Below are positions 8,987 through 18,971 of a DNA stretch of 64,000 nucleotides, piece after piece (positions within the stretch are counted from its first letter, which is position 1; every line of letters begins with the position of its first letter). The position numbers were made by a program, and so were the translations under genes. This DNA comes from Agrobacterium vitis (lineage in GTDB: Bacteria; Pseudomonadota; Alphaproteobacteria; Rhizobiales; Rhizobiaceae): positions 310,001 to 374,000 of the forward strand of contig NZ_CP146242.1 of assembly GCF_037039395.1 (NCBI RefSeq), read 5' to 3'. Under the pieces are notes generated by a model, which saw nothing but the letters and a program-made list of their open reading frames with translations, searched no databases and was not told the DNA's origin.

Positions 8987-9964
8987 GTGGAACTCCCCTC
9001 ACCCTTGAAAAGCGCCGTCGAGCGCCTGTTGGAAAACCAGCCGCTGGCACCGCTGATGAAGGCTGCCGAGCGCCTGTCGCAGCGTTACCGCAAGGAAGTG
9101 CGCGACGGACAGCTGCATATCAGCGACGATCTCGCCGCCCGCGCCTATCTGGCTGCCCGCCTGCCCGCCACTTTCGCCGCCGTCAGGGCGGCAATGGACA
9201 TGGTAGCCGAAGTGCAGGCGGATTTTGCGCCCAGAACCTTGAGCGACTTCGGCTCTGGCCCCGGCACCGCGCTCTGGGCCGCCGCCGATTGCTGGCCACA
9301 ATTGCAACAGGCGACGCTGATCGAGGCCAGCCCCGCCATACGCGCTATCGGCAAAAGCCTGTCGCAGGCGCTGCCCTTTGCCTGCGACTGGCAGGCGGGC
9401 GATCTCACCAAGACCCTCCCGCCTATGGCTCCTGCCGATCTGGTGACGCTTGCCTATGTGCTCGATGAATTGCCTATCGATGCGGTGGCAAGCATGACGG
9501 CAAAGCTCTGGGCCTTGACCGGAGGCACGATCATCATTGTCGAGCCCGGCACGCCTGCGGGTTGGCAGCGGATCGTCACGGCGCGGCAGGCGCTTCTCGA
9601 TGCGGGCGCCCATCTGCTTGCACCCTGCCCTCACCAGCAGCTCTGTCCGATCACCAGCCCAGACTGGTGCCACTTTTCAAGGCGCGTTGCCCGCTCACGC
9701 CTGCATCGGCAGGTGAAACAGGGCGAAGTGCCGTGGGAAGACGAGAAATACATTTTCATCGCCGCCTCGCGCCAGCCTGTGGCCTTATCCGGTGCACGGG
9801 TCTTGTTGCCGCCCCGGCTGGCCAGCGGCATGGTGAAGCTGAAACTGTGCCAAGGCGATGGAACGGCAGAGGAAACCACTCTCAGCCGCCGTGATGGTGC
9901 TCTGTTCAAGGCTGCACGCCGCGCCGATTGGGGTGACTTGCTGATCGCGGAGCAGGAAGATTGA
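8987..9964 (+). CDS. Rsm22-family (METTL17-like) putative ribosomal methyltransferase
   Basis: A 325-residue protein with an S-adenosylmethionine fold (DFGSGPGTALW near 87) and a C-terminal cysteine cluster CPHQQLCPITSPDWC near 213-227, followed by HFSRRVARSRLHR. This combination marks the Rsm22 family, implicated in small-subunit assembly. Mitochondrial relatives are reported to carry a 4Fe-4S cluster at such cysteines; here that is inference. GTG start at 8987. The stop overlaps the downstream DUF2891 ATG (TGATG). Confidence 0.83.
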   Translation: MELPSPLKSAVERLLENQPLAPLMKAAERLSQRYRKEVRDGQLHISDDLAARAYLAARLPATFAAVRAAMDMVAEVQADFAPRTLSDFGSGPGTALWAAADCWPQLQQATLIEASPAIRAIGKSLSQALPFACDWQAGDLTKTLPPMAPADLVTLAYVLDELPIDAVASMTAKLWALTGGTIIIVEPGTPAGWQRIVTARQALLDAGAHLLAPCPHQQLCPITSPDWCHFSRRVARSRLHRQVKQGEVPWEDEKYIFIAASRQPVALSGARVLLPPRLASGMVKLKLCQGDGTAEETTLSRRDGALFKAARRADWGDLLIAEQED

Positions 9965-10983
9965 TGGCCATGCCACTGAGGATGCTGGATATCGAGACGG
10001 CGAACAATTTTGCCGTGATTGCCCTTGGCCATGTCACCAAGGAATATCCCAATCACATCATGCATGTGTTCGATAGCCCGGAGGCTGACGTCACGCCCTC
10101 GGCCCTGCATCCGGTGTTCTACGGCAGTTTCGACTGGCATTCCTGCGTGCATGGCTATTGGATGCTGGCGCGACTGCTCAGGCTTTTTCCCTCCATGCCA
10201 TCGGCACCGGCCATCCGCGACCTGTTCGATACCGTGCTGGTGGCGGAAAACATCGCCGGAGAATGCCGCTATTTCGACAGACCATCATCGCGCGGTTATG
10301 AAAGGCCCTATGGCTGGGGCTGGCTTCTGGCGCTTGCCGCCGAATTAGCGGGTCATGAAAAGCCGGATTGGGCGCAGGCCTTGCTGCCGCTGACCCAACG
10401 GATCGTCGCACGCTTTGAGGCATTCTTGCCGCTGGCGACCTATCCGGTTCGGGTCGGCACCCATTACAATACCGCTTTTGCCCTACGGCTGGCCGCCGAC
10501 TATGGGTAAGTCTCCGGCAATTCCGCATTCCTGGCGCTTCTTGAGCAAACGGCCCGGCGCTGGTATGGCGCCGATCACACTTGCACGGCCTGGGGAGAAC
10601 CCTCCGGCGACGAATTCCTGTCCTCCTCGCTAATCGAGGCCGAATGCATGCGCCAGCTTCTGCCGCCTGCGGAATTTTCCACCTGGCTGTCACGCTTCCT
10701 GCCGGATCTCGACCGGGGCGAGCCTGCGCATCTGATGCAGCCGGCCAATGTTTCCGATCGTAGCGATGGCAAGATCGCCCATTTGGACGGGTTGAACCTC
10801 AGCCGGGCCTGGTGCTTTTATTCGCTGACGGCAGCGCTGACGGCTCAGGATGCCGCAAGCCTAGTGCTTACCCAAGCCGCTGAGCGGCATCTGGATGCTG
10901 CTCTCACCCATGTGGCGGGCGACTACATGGGCGAGCATTGGCTGGTAAGCTTTGCCGTACTGGCGCTTACACAGCCCCGCTGA
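9964..10983 (+). pseudogene. DUF2891 family gene with one in-frame stop codon
   Basis: Reading one frame from ATG 9964 gives a DUF2891-type protein of 339 residues interrupted only by TAA at 10507-10509. Before the stop: 181 residues ending with the family-like HYNTAFALRLAADYG. After it, without frame change: VSGNSAFLALLEQTARRWYG, then WGEPSGDEFLSS and a normal C-terminus. A single base change from a sense codon such as AAA, GAA or CAA explains it. ATG 10648 in the second half could only make a fragment. The gene overlaps the Rsm22 stop and its 3' end runs 17 bases into the convergent mntH. The family's function is unknown to me. Real mutation or sequence error cannot be separated here. Confidence 0.85.
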
Positions 10984-12328
10984 AGACGTCCCAAAGCAGT
11001 TTGAGATTGAGCGCGATGATGATCGCGGCAATCACCCAGGCCAAGGCCGCCGTCCAGCGGGAGATGACGAACGATCTCATCTTGCGCTTGTCGCTGACGA
11101 ATTGCACCAGCGGCACGACGGCAAAGGGCAATTGCATCGACAAGATGACCTGGCTGAGCACCAGCAGTTCCGCCGTTCCCTTGTTGCCGTAAAGCCAGGT
11201 GACGATCACCACAGGAATGATCGCCAGACAGCGGGTCAGCAGGCGGCGCGCCCAATTGGGGATAGTCAGCCGCAGGAACCCTTCCATGACGATCTGCCCG
11301 GCCAGCGTTGCCGTGACAGTGGAATTGATGCCGGAGGCGAGCAGCGCCACGGCAAACAGCGTAGAGGCAAGGCCGAAGCCCAGAAGCGGCGACAGCAATT
11401 GATGCGCCTGCTCGATTTCCGCCACATCGGTGCGGCCATTGGCATGAAACACCACGGCGGCGATGATCAGGATCGAGGCATTGACGAACAGCGCCAGCAT
11501 CAGCGCAATCGTGCTATCCAGCGTCGCCCATTTGATCGCATCCTTACGGCCACGGTCATTGCGCTCATAGGCGCGGGTCTGGACGATGGAGGAATGCAGG
11601 TAGAGATTATGCGGCATGACCGTGGCGCCGATAATGCCAATGGCCACGTAAAGCATTTCGCGATTGGTGATCACTTCCGTGGACGGAATGAAGCCAGACA
11701 GAATCTCGGCGACCGGCGGTTGGGCGGCGATGATCTGCGCCAGGAAACACAGGGCAATAATGGTCAGCATCGACACCACGAAGGCTTCCAGGAAGCGGAA
11801 CCCCTTGTTCATCAACAGCAGCAGCAGGAAGGTATCGAGCGCGGTAATCAGCGCGCCGCCGATCAAGGGAATGCCGAACAGCAATTGCAGGGCGATGGCC
11901 GTGCCAATCACTTCGGCCAGATCGCAGGCGATAATCGCCAACTCGCAGGCCAGCCACAGGCAGATGCGCACCGGCGGCGAATAATGGTCGCGGCAGGCCT
12001 GGGCCAGATCGCGCCCGGTGGCAATGCCAAGCCGGGCTGACAGCGCCTGCAACAGGATCGCCATAAGATTGGAAATCATGATAACCGACAAAAGCGTGTA
12101 GCCAAATTGCGACCCACCGGCGATATCCGTCGCCCAGTTACCGGGGTCCATATAGCCAACTGAAATCATATAGCCCGGCCCGGCAAAGGCCATCAGCTTA
12201 CGCATCCAGGAGCCAATCTTCGGCACATGGACCGAGGCATGCACTTCCGGCAAGCTGGCGCGGTCATCGCCCGGCCGCGCAAAACTCCACGACCCTTTCG
12301 GGGCGGGACTGGTTTCCAATTTCGACAT
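10967..12328 (-). CDS. mntH: Nramp-type manganese/divalent metal transporter MntH
   Basis: A 453-residue Nramp transporter importing Mn(II) (and to a degree Fe(II)) with protons across the inner membrane. The metal-site signatures are present: DPGN at residues 61-64 in the first membrane helix and MPHN at 238-241 in helix 6. Eleven membrane segments are expected from the hydrophobicity pattern. It is divergent from mntR, with two inverted repeats between them (12352-12368, 12395-12416), fitting Mn-dependent repression. Its 3' end overlaps the DUF2891 gene by 17 bases. Confidence 0.96.
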   Translation of the reverse strand: MSKLETSPAPKGSWSFARPGDDRASLPEVHASVHVPKIGSWMRKLMAFAGPGYMISVGYMDPGNWATDIAGGSQFGYTLLSVIMISNLMAILLQALSARLGIATGRDLAQACRDHYSPPVRICLWLACELAIIACDLAEVIGTAIALQLLFGIPLIGGALITALDTFLLLLLMNKGFRFLEAFVVSMLTIIALCFLAQIIAAQPPVAEILSGFIPSTEVITNREMLYVAIGIIGATVMPHNLYLHSSIVQTRAYERNDRGRKDAIKWATLDSTIALMLALFVNASILIIAAVVFHANGRTDVAEIEQAHQLLSPLLGFGLASTLFAVALLASGINSTVTATLAGQIVMEGFLRLTIPNWARRLLTRCLAIIPVVIVTWLYGNKGTAELLVLSQVILSMQLPFAVVPLVQFVSDKRKMRSFVISRWTAALAWVIAAIIIALNLKLLWDVFSGAV

Positions 12329-12351
12329 AAGTGCCCGTAGCCTGTTTTTTA

Positions 12352-12368
12352 TTGCGATTAATTCGCAA
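12352..12368. promoter_or_regulatory. Inverted repeat upstream of mntH, candidate metalloregulator site
   Basis: TTGCGA and TCGCAA arms around TTAAT, 24 bases before the mntH start. AT-centred and operator-sized. MntR or Mur binding is a natural guess because mntR is the neighbouring gene, but no site consensus was checked. Confidence 0.45.
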
Positions 12369-12394
12369 CAATCTGCGCCGGTTTTTTTAATTAT

Positions 12395-12416
12395 GCAATA
12401 GGCTATATTCTATTGC
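12395..12416. promoter_or_regulatory. 22-bp inverted repeat in the mntH/mntR intergenic region
   Basis: GCAATAG and CTATTGC, perfect 7-bp arms separated by GCTATATT, which itself contains a -10-like TATATT. The size and central position fit a dimeric repressor site overlapping a promoter; MntR is the obvious candidate. Inference only. Confidence 0.5.
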
Positions 12417-12605
12417 TTTGGCTTTGTTCGATGCCTTTGGCCATGGGTGACGCCCCGTAACCCCGCCCTTTTTCGACGTCTGCCGGAGGCTGGTCATCAA
12501 GGCCAAGACTTGCTACTGCATTGTTTCGCCCGAACCAGGCCACAGCGCACGGTTGCGTCAAAAATAGTGCAAGGCGAGCGACCCACTAAATACGAGGACC
12601 AGCAT

Positions 12606-13100
12606 TTGGCGCGCATATCTCCTTCAAAGCCCCGTACCGGCTCGCTGCCGGATGCCGACGCCCATTCTGAAGGGTTCCGGCAGGCGCGAGAGGCGCAGCG
12701 CAGCGCGCTTGTGGAGGACTATGTCGAACTGATCGCCGATCTGATCGCTGAAGGTCAGGAAGCCCGACAGGTGGATATCGCCCAGCGGCTCGGCGTCGCC
12801 CAGCCGACCGTGGCCAAAATGCTGGCCAGACTGACCGAAGGCGGCCTGATTTCCCGCAAGCCCTATCGGGGTGTATTTTTGACCGAGGCAGGAGAAAAGC
12901 TGGCGCAGGAGAGCCGCGAGCGGCATGAGACAGTAGAAGATTTTCTGAAAATGCTCGGAGTTTGCGAAAAGACCGCCCGGATCGACGCCGAAGGCATCGA
13001 GCACTATGTCAGCGCTGAAACGCTCGCGGCTTTTCGCAAGGCATTGGCTGAGGGCCTACCGTTGTCATTAGCAAAGACGCCAGACATCAGTGAGCGATAG
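12606..13100 (+). CDS. mntR: Manganese-responsive transcriptional regulator MntR
   Basis: A 164-residue DtxR/MntR-family regulator that represses manganese uptake when Mn(II) is bound. The winged helix contains [18 protein letters not shown] (about 52-70). The metal-binding/dimerisation region includes [13 protein letters not shown] and [10 protein letters not shown], matching the Escherichia coli MntR type. The frame runs back to 12447, but TTG at 12606 has GAGGA 7 bases upstream and gives the family length, so it is preferred. Divergent from mntH, its likely target. Its stop codon abuts a short repeat (13098-13149). Confidence 0.9.
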   Translation: MARISPSKPRTGSLPDADAHSEGFRQAREAQRSALVEDYVELIADLIAEGQEARQVDIAQRLGVAQPTVAKMLARLTEGGLISRKPYRGVFLTEAGEKLAQESRERHETVEDFLKMLGVCEKTARIDAEGIEHYVSAETLAAFRKALAEGLPLSLAKTPDISER

Positions 13101-13149
13101 AGCATTCCCGAACGGAAAGCCGCGTCGCACTTTTTCTGGACCGGATCAC
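13098..13149. repeat. Short dispersed repeat (family 2) between mntR and ppx stops
   Basis: Contains the TAG of mntR at one edge (TAGAGCATTCCCG) and the TGA of ppx at the other (TGATCCGGTCC on minus). The interior resembles segments at 14703-14765, 46423-46540 and 53705-53757, with an approximate core GGAAAAGYG-N-CCGGTTTTCC. It may act as a bidirectional terminator or processing site. Confidence 0.5.
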
Positions 13150-14666
13150 TCAAACCGAAATGCCAGCCGTTTGCCGGTCAGTTTCGACAATTGCTGCAAA
13201 CGGCCATCCAGGCGCTCGCCAGCAAAATCGTGATAGTCCTTCGGCACCACGAATTCGAGGTCGAGATCCGGTCGCTTCGAGCGCTCAAACGTCAGGTGAT
13301 GGACCACGCCCGGCATCGAGGCGGAGAACAGATAGACCACGCGCAGCAACCCGCCCAAGAGCTTTGCCCGATCCAGCAGTCTCTGCGTGGCAATGGTGGC
13401 GAGCGGCCCCGTCTGCCCATCGTCATGCAGGCCTTCGAAACGGTAGTAATTGCTGAGCGCGATGAAAGCCCGGCCCGGATGGCTGATGCCGACAAAGGAG
13501 GAATGAGCAATCAGGTTGAGTGCCTGCAAGCCGCGATAATCGGGATGGGCACGCCAGCTCAGATCGGCAAGAAGGCAGGCGGCCTGACGATAGCGCGCCT
13601 CTTCCTCGGTCTCCACGACATCGAAAAACGGCATCATCGCGCCGGACCATTGCGCAAGTTCACGCGCATGTTCCGGCGAGCGGGCGCGCAGGATCGCCAA
13701 CTCGTCGGCGGCTTCCAGCAAGGGGTCCAGCGCACGGATCTCGTCCGACAGCTTGGAATAGAGATAGCCCTCACGCACGCCTTGTGCGGAAAAGCAGACC
13801 CGGGCGGGTTGCATGGCCTCCAGCACTTCGCGAAGGGCGACCGCGCCGAAAGGAATCAATGTGCGGCGGCTCTTGGAGACCGTCTGCCAGGCCGGTGCGC
13901 GAGCGCTAACACCGGTAATGATCTCGTCGAGAAACTGCATCATCTCGGCGGTGGAAACTTCATAGCCCTGCATCATATGCAGGGGGTAATTGCGGATTTC
14001 CATATGCAGCTTGGCGATATTGCGCCATGTGCCACCGACCGCATAAAAGGTCCGGCCCTGGCCGTTTTTCAACAGGCTGGCCGAGCGTACCTGTTTGCGG
14101 GTAAAACTGGCCGCCTTTTCAAGGGAGCCCTCCGACAGTTCCGATAGCCGCAAGCCGCCGAGCGGCAGGGTAATTCCCTTGCCAATCGCCTGCCCTTTGA
14201 CATCGACCAGTTCAAGAGAACCGCCACCCAGATCGCCGGCAATCCCATCGGGGTCATGAAAGCCGCTGATGATGCCATAGGCGGAATAGAGCGCCTCTTC
14301 CTCGCCGGACAGAACCTCGATTTTATGGTCGAGGATCGCTTCGGCCTCGGCAATGAACGCGGGACCATTCTGAGCCTCTCGCGCCGCAGCCGTCGCCAGA
14401 ACATGCATGGAAACCGCACGGGCCTGCTGCGACAAGGCATGAAAACGCTTCAGCGCCAAAAGCGCGCGCCTGACACCCTCTTCATCCATCCTGCCGGTCT
14501 TGGCGAGTCCTTTGCCCAGGCCGCACAGCACTTTCTCGTTAAAGAGAATGGCAGGCGCCCGCGACAGGCCCTCGTAGATGACAAGACGAATGGAATTCGA
14601 ACCGATATCGACAACGGAAACAGGGGAAATTCCGGGGAGACGCCCCTGCGCTTCGGATTGGGTCAT
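13146..14666 (-). CDS. ppx: Exopolyphosphatase / guanosine pentaphosphatase (Ppx/GppA)
   Basis: A 506-residue protein of the sugar kinase/Hsp70/actin ATPase fold. The N-terminus has VVDIGSNSIRLVIYE (about 18-32) and a second phosphate loop GDLGGGSLELVDV near 145-157, both diagnostic of Ppx/GppA. It hydrolyses terminal phosphate from polyphosphate and/or converts pppGpp to ppGpp. The C-terminal half carries an HD-like region typical of longer members. It lies 73 bases downstream of ppk on the same strand, pairing synthesis and breakdown of polyphosphate. Start ATG 14666 has a weak GGA site. Confidence 0.93.
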   Translation of the reverse strand: MTQSEAQGRLPGISPVSVVDIGSNSIRLVIYEGLSRAPAILFNEKVLCGLGKGLAKTGRMDEEGVRRALLALKRFHALSQQARAVSMHVLATAAAREAQNGPAFIAEAEAILDHKIEVLSGEEEALYSAYGIISGFHDPDGIAGDLGGGSLELVDVKGQAIGKGITLPLGGLRLSELSEGSLEKAASFTRKQVRSASLLKNGQGRTFYAVGGTWRNIAKLHMEIRNYPLHMMQGYEVSTAEMMQFLDEIITGVSARAPAWQTVSKSRRTLIPFGAVALREVLEAMQPARVCFSAQGVREGYLYSKLSDEIRALDPLLEAADELAILRARSPEHARELAQWSGAMMPFFDVVETEEEARYRQAACLLADLSWRAHPDYRGLQALNLIAHSSFVGISHPGRAFIALSNYYRFEGLHDDGQTGPLATIATQRLLDRAKLLGGLLRVVYLFSASMPGVVHHLTFERSKRPDLDLEFVVPKDYHDFAGERLDGRLQQLSKLTGKRLAFRFE

Positions 14667-14702
14667 GCGTATCCAGTTTGGCGTTCACTTGCTTTGCAGG
14701 TC

Positions 14703-14765
14703 TATCCGAAAACCGGTCACCGCCTTTCGGAAATCCTGCTTAGCTTTTCCGACCGGAAACAACCC
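14703..14765. repeat. Family 2 repeat spanning the 3' end of ppk
   Basis: Reads CCGAAAACCGGTCACCGCC, then TTTCGGAAATCCTGCTTAGC, then a second GGAAA/TTTCC arm. The ppk stop codon (14740-14742) and its last few codons (SGRKS) fall inside the repeat, so the repeat seems to provide the C-terminus. See copies at 13098, 46423 and 53705. Confidence 0.5.
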
Positions 14766-16944
14766 CGGCGATCAGCTTCGGCGCACTTGACTTCAAGGCT
14801 TCTCCTCGCCCGGACAGGCTGGGATTAGTCATGAAATACTGTTGCGCGTTAAAAGGTTCCTCGCCTGCGCGCACATCGATGCGCCTCGACGTTCCATCGG
14901 GCAATATCTCGTAGCTCTGCTGGTTGTCAATCAGATTGCCCAGCATGATCTGTGAGAGAACCTGTTCATGCACGGTTGGGTTGACCAGCGGCACCAAGGT
15001 TTCGACACGCCGATCCAGATTACGCGGCATCATATCGGCCGAGCCGATATAGACCAGCGCCTTTTCGGAGGGCAGACGATGGCCATTACCGAAGCAGAAA
15101 ATCCGGCTATGTTCAAGGAAACGTCCGATGATCGATTTGACCCGGATATTCTCCGAGAGGCCCGCTACCTGCGGCCTCAGGCAGCAGATGCCGCGAATGA
15201 CCAGATCCACTTCGACGCCAGCGGCGCTGGCGCGGTAGAGCGCATCGATGATCTCAGGATCGACCAGCGAATTCATCTTCATCCAGATGCCGGACGGCTT
15301 GCCGGCCTTGGCATTGCTGGTTTCTTCCTCGATATGCCGCAGGATGCGCGAGCGCATCGTGTAGGGAGACACCGCCAGCTTCATGTTTTCCTCCGGCTCG
15401 CCATAGCCGGTGATGAAATTGAAGACATTGGCCATGTCATGAGCAATCTTCGGATTGCAGGTGAAGAACGACAGGTCCGTATAGATCTTCGCGGTAATCG
15501 GGTGATAATTGCCGGTGCCGAGATGGCAATAGGTCCTGAGCTTGCCGTCTTCACGGCGCACCACCATGGACATCTTGGCATGGGTCTTCAGTTCGATAAA
15601 GCCGAACACCACCTGCACGCCAGCCCGCTCCAGGTCGCGCGCCCAGCGGATATTGGCCTCTTCGTCAAACCGCGCCTTCAACTCCACCAGCGCCGTCACA
15701 GATTTTCCGGCATCGGCGGCATCGATCAGGGCGCGAACAATCGGGCTATCGTTTGAGGTGCGGTAAAGCGTCTGCTTGATGGCCAGCACGTCGGGATCGC
15801 GCGCAGCCTGAAGCAGGAACTGCACCACGACATCGAAGCTTTCGTAAGGATGGTGAACCACCATGTCCTTTTCGCGGATGGCCGCCAGGCAATCGCCCAT
15901 ATGCTCACGAACCCGCTCCGGGAAGCGGGCATTGTAAGGCTCAAACCGCAAATCATCGCGCGGAGCCTTGGTGATTTCGGATATGGTGTTCAGCGCCAAC
16001 AGCCCCGGCAGAACCGCGACGCGATTATCAGGCACATTCAGTTCCTGCACCACGAACTGGCGCAGCGCCGCTGGCATTTCCGAATCGGTTTCGATGCGGA
16101 TCACCTTGCCGCGGCGACGGCGCTTCAGGGCCGTTTCGAAAAACCGCACCAGATCTTCGGCCTCTTCCTCGACCTCGATATCGCTGTCGCGGATGATGCG
16201 GAACGTGCCGTAACCCTTGACGTCATAGCCGGGATAGAGCCGGTGAATGAACATGCCGACCACATCTTCGAGCGTGATATAGCGGATGGTGTTCTTGTCG
16301 TCGGGCAGGCGAATGAAGCGGTCCAGCGCGGTCGGCAGACGCAGCAGAGCCGTCATCGGCTCCTTGCCGTGCAGGCTTTCCAGTTGCAAGCCCATGGAAA
16401 AGCCGAGATTGGGAATGAAGGGGAATGGATGGGCCGGATCGATGGACAGCGGCGTCAGGACAGGAAAGATCGACTGCTCGAATTCGGTCCCCAGCCAGGT
16501 GCGGTCTTCCTCGGAAAGAGCGGAGGGCCGGACGATCAGAATGTCTTCCTTGGCGAGATATTGCTGCAGGACGGCCAGTGACGCCTGCTGTTCCATTTGC
16601 AGATTGTCGATTTCCTTGAGGATATCTTCCAGTTGCTCGACCGGCGTGCGTCCGTCCGGGCTCTTGATGACGATGCCCTGGCGCACCTGGCCTTCCAGCC
16701 CGGCGACACGCACCATGAAAAATTCATCCAGGTTGGCGGCGGAAATCGACAGGAAACGCACACGCTCCAGCAGCGGATGGGCGGTGTTCAGGGTTTCCTC
16801 CAGCACCCGCCGATTGAATTGCAGCCAGGAAAATTCGCGATTGATGAAACGATGCGGGCTGGAGAGCAATTCCTCGCGCGCGACCTCTTCTCCCGCCAGG
16901 ATAACCGTTTCCTGAGATACCGCCGATTCTGTCACCGATTCCAT
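14740..16944 (-). CDS. ppk: Polyphosphate kinase 1
   Basis: A 734-residue PPK1 that reversibly transfers the ATP gamma-phosphate to polyphosphate at the inner membrane. The N-terminal domain ([16 protein letters not shown]) is followed by a head domain and two phospholipase-D-like C-terminal domains. The autophosphorylated histidine is expected in [12 protein letters not shown] near 454 and the second catalytic histidine in [11 protein letters not shown] near 611. The frame is open upstream to 17040, but MESVTESAV gives the usual N-terminal length. Member of the perM-hdaA-ppk-ppx minus-strand cluster. The last residues come from a repeat. Confidence 0.96.
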   Translation of the reverse strand: MESVTESAVSQETVILAGEEVAREELLSSPHRFINREFSWLQFNRRVLEETLNTAHPLLERVRFLSISAANLDEFFMVRVAGLEGQVRQGIVIKSPDGRTPVEQLEDILKEIDNLQMEQQASLAVLQQYLAKEDILIVRPSALSEEDRTWLGTEFEQSIFPVLTPLSIDPAHPFPFIPNLGFSMGLQLESLHGKEPMTALLRLPTALDRFIRLPDDKNTIRYITLEDVVGMFIHRLYPGYDVKGYGTFRIIRDSDIEVEEEAEDLVRFFETALKRRRRGKVIRIETDSEMPAALRQFVVQELNVPDNRVAVLPGLLALNTISEITKAPRDDLRFEPYNARFPERVREHMGDCLAAIREKDMVVHHPYESFDVVVQFLLQAARDPDVLAIKQTLYRTSNDSPIVRALIDAADAGKSVTALVELKARFDEEANIRWARDLERAGVQVVFGFIELKTHAKMSMVVRREDGKLRTYCHLGTGNYHPITAKIYTDLSFFTCNPKIAHDMANVFNFITGYGEPEENMKLAVSPYTMRSRILRHIEEETSNAKAGKPSGIWMKMNSLVDPEIIDALYRASAAGVEVDLVIRGICCLRPQVAGLSENIRVKSIIGRFLEHSRIFCFGNGHRLPSEKALVYIGSADMMPRNLDRRVETLVPLVNPTVHEQVLSQIMLGNLIDNQQSYEILPDGTSRRIDVRAGEEPFNAQQYFMTNPSLSGRGEALKSSAPKLIAGVVSGRKS

Positions 16945-17108
16945 TGTTCCCGCCTTCGTTTTCAATGCCTTCCGGCATATAAGGGTTGGCGCATCATCCA
17001 TGATACACCAGCCCCTTCCACCCGATAAACTACACTCCACCCTGAAACGGTTTCCGAGTCAGAGACTTGCCCCACTATACCAGCAACGCGACGTTCCTGT
17101 GACAGGCT

Positions 17109-17831
17109 CTAGCGATCCAAGGCAAAGGCGCTGTCCAGAACCTCCGCCGCCAGCGCCCGTGAAATTTTGACACGACGCGCCAGTGCCAGCCGGTCAAGGT
17201 GCTCGACCACGGTCTGGGCGGCGGCCAGCGACCGTTCCATGCGCTGAACGATATAATCGACGACCCGTTCGTCAATCGCCAATTGGCGGTCGGCAAACAG
17301 CTTGACGATCACCTGCGACAGCAAGGCCTCGTCCGGCTCACCGATTTCAACCAGTGTCGCGGCCTTCAGCCGGGAACGCAGATCGGCCAGCTTGACCGGC
17401 CAGGACAATGGCCAGGTGCGCGAGGTGATCAGCAGGCTCGTCCCATGCTGCTTGACGCTATTGATCACATGAAACAGCTCGACCTCGTCGAAATCGGCCC
17501 GGTCAGCGTCCTCAAACAGCACCGGTCCCCTGGATGCGGTCAGGGCAGCATCACTATCGACCGCAGGGAGAATATCGACAGCCCCGCTTTGCGCTCGCCA
17601 GATTTCCGCCAGATGCGACTTGCCGGAGCCTTGCGGCCCTGACAGGATCACCACCGGTGACGGCCAGCTGGGCCAGGCATCGACAACAGATACGGCAGCC
17701 GCCAGCCGGTCCGAGACCAAAAGGTCGTCGCGGCCCGATGCCGGGCTGTGGCCCAAGGCGAGCGGTAATTGTTCGCCCGTTTTGCCTTCATATGCTGGGT
17801 GCCGCACCGCTGTCTTGTCGATGTCACGCAT
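17109..17831 (-). CDS. hdaA: DnaA regulatory inactivator HdaA
   Basis: A 240-residue DnaA-related AAA+ protein lacking the DnaA DNA-binding domain IV. QLPLAL at 21-26 matches the beta-clamp-binding motif by which Hda proteins dock on the sliding clamp to stimulate ATP hydrolysis by DnaA after initiation. Walker A is GPQGSGKSH (65-73), and a Walker B-like VLFEDAD follows. In Caulobacter and rhizobia this gene lies next to perM and ppk, as here. The ATG abuts the perM stop with no gap, so the two are probably coupled. Confidence 0.85.
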   Translation of the reverse strand: MRDIDKTAVRHPAYEGKTGEQLPLALGHSPASGRDDLLVSDRLAAAVSVVDAWPSWPSPVVILSGPQGSGKSHLAEIWRAQSGAVDILPAVDSDAALTASRGPVLFEDADRADFDEVELFHVINSVKQHGTSLLITSRTWPLSWPVKLADLRSRLKAATLVEIGEPDEALLSQVIVKLFADRQLAIDERVVDYIVQRMERSLAAAQTVVEHLDRLALARRVKISRALAAEVLDSAFALDR

Positions 17832-18971
17832 TTACGTCTCTGAAATGACTGGAGGGCGGACTTCCTTGATCACGGTCGCCTCCTCACCATAGTATAGATC
17901 GCTGTCAAGATATCGCCGCACGGCAAAGCGGACAAGCACGCCAACCGCCGCCGCGCAGGGAACCGCAACCAGAACCCCCAGAAAACCGAAGAGCGAGCCG
18001 AAGGCGAACATCGCAAACATCAGCCAGACGGGATGCAGACCGACGCTGGAGCCGACCAGCTTGGGCTGAAGGACATTGCCTTCCAGGAACTGGCCAGTGA
18101 AGAAGAATACGCCTGTGATGACCACCCAGAGATAGTCCGGCCAGAACTGCACCGCCGCCATGCCGAGCGCCAGAACCAGTCCGACGGACGAGCCGACATA
18201 GGGAATGAAGCTGATCATGCCGGTAAAAAAACCGATCAGCAGGCCGAAATTCAAACCGATCAGCGACAGGCCGACCGCGTAATAAATGCCGAGGATGAGG
18301 CAGAGCGAGCCCTGGCCACGCACGAAACCGGCAATGGTGCGGTTCATCTCGCGGGCGATTTCCCGCACGGCGCCGACCTGGTTGCGCGGAATGAGGCTGT
18401 CCAGCTTGGCCATCATCCGGTCCCAGTCGAGCAGAAGATAGAAGGCGACGACAGGGGTCACCACCAGCAAAGAGATGATGTCCAGCAGCGCCTTGCCGGA
18501 ATTCCACAATTGCGACAGAAGCGTGCCGATAAAGCCCGCCCCTTCCGCCAGATAGCGGGAAAAATTGCCCTTGATCGCCGCCATCTGGGTGCTCACCTGG
18601 CCATTCAGCCATTTCGGCACCCAGGAGGCGTTGGATTTGGCAATCAGCGCCTGCAATTGGCTGACATAATCAGGGATATTGGTGATGAAGTCATTGAGCT
18701 GGGTGACAAGGACCGGGATGATGATTACCAGCGACAGGACAAAGATCACCACGAAAGACACCAGGATCAGCACCGTGGCCATCATCCGTGACAGGCCCAG
18801 CCGCTCCAGCCGGTCGGCGACCGGATCGAGAAAATAGGCGAGCGCCATGCCGGCCACGAAGGGCAGCAGAATGGAGCTGAAGGTGAGCAGAAAGGCAACG
18901 ACCACTGCGAGCGTGCCGATGCCAAAAAGAACCTGCCGCCAGAAAACGGGGCCGCTGACGCGCTTGATCAT
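17832..18971 (-). CDS. AI-2E/PerM-family membrane transporter
   Basis: A 379-residue membrane protein of the AI-2E transporter (PerM/TqsA) superfamily. It has two N-terminal membrane helices, a soluble amphipathic stretch (about 90-150), and a C-terminal group of helices with the family-like SFIPYVGSSVGLVLALGMA and NVLQPKLVGSSVGLHPVW. Substrates vary in the family (autoinducer export, Na+/H+ exchange), so none is assigned. First gene of the perM-hdaA cluster, divergent from purM. Start ATG 18971 has AAGGA about 8 bases upstream. Confidence 0.87.
   Translation of the reverse strand: MIKRVSGPVFWRQVLFGIGTLAVVVAFLLTFSSILLPFVAGMALAYFLDPVADRLERLGLSRMMATVLILVSFVVIFVLSLVIIIPVLVTQLNDFITNIPDYVSQLQALIAKSNASWVPKWLNGQVSTQMAAIKGNFSRYLAEGAGFIGTLLSQLWNSGKALLDIISLLVVTPVVAFYLLLDWDRMMAKLDSLIPRNQVGAVREIAREMNRTIAGFVRGQGSLCLILGIYYAVGLSLIGLNFGLLIGFFTGMISFIPYVGSSVGLVLALGMAAVQFWPDYLWVVITGVFFFTGQFLEGNVLQPKLVGSSVGLHPVWLMFAMFAFGSLFGFLGVLVAVPCAAAVGVLVRFAVRRYLDSDLYYGEEATVIKEVRPPVISET

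Noticed and set aside
10648-10983. Separate small gene after the DUF2891 stop
   Set aside because: It is the continuation of the same frame across a single TAA and matches the second half of the family, so it is part of one broken gene.
10952-12040. 362-codon plus-strand frame
   Set aside because: Antisense to mntH. The protein is His/Gln/Arg-rich without a recognisable fold.
12447-12605. 53-residue N-terminal extension of MntR
   Set aside because: It covers the intergenic control region. TTG 12606 with GAGGA gives the normal MntR length.
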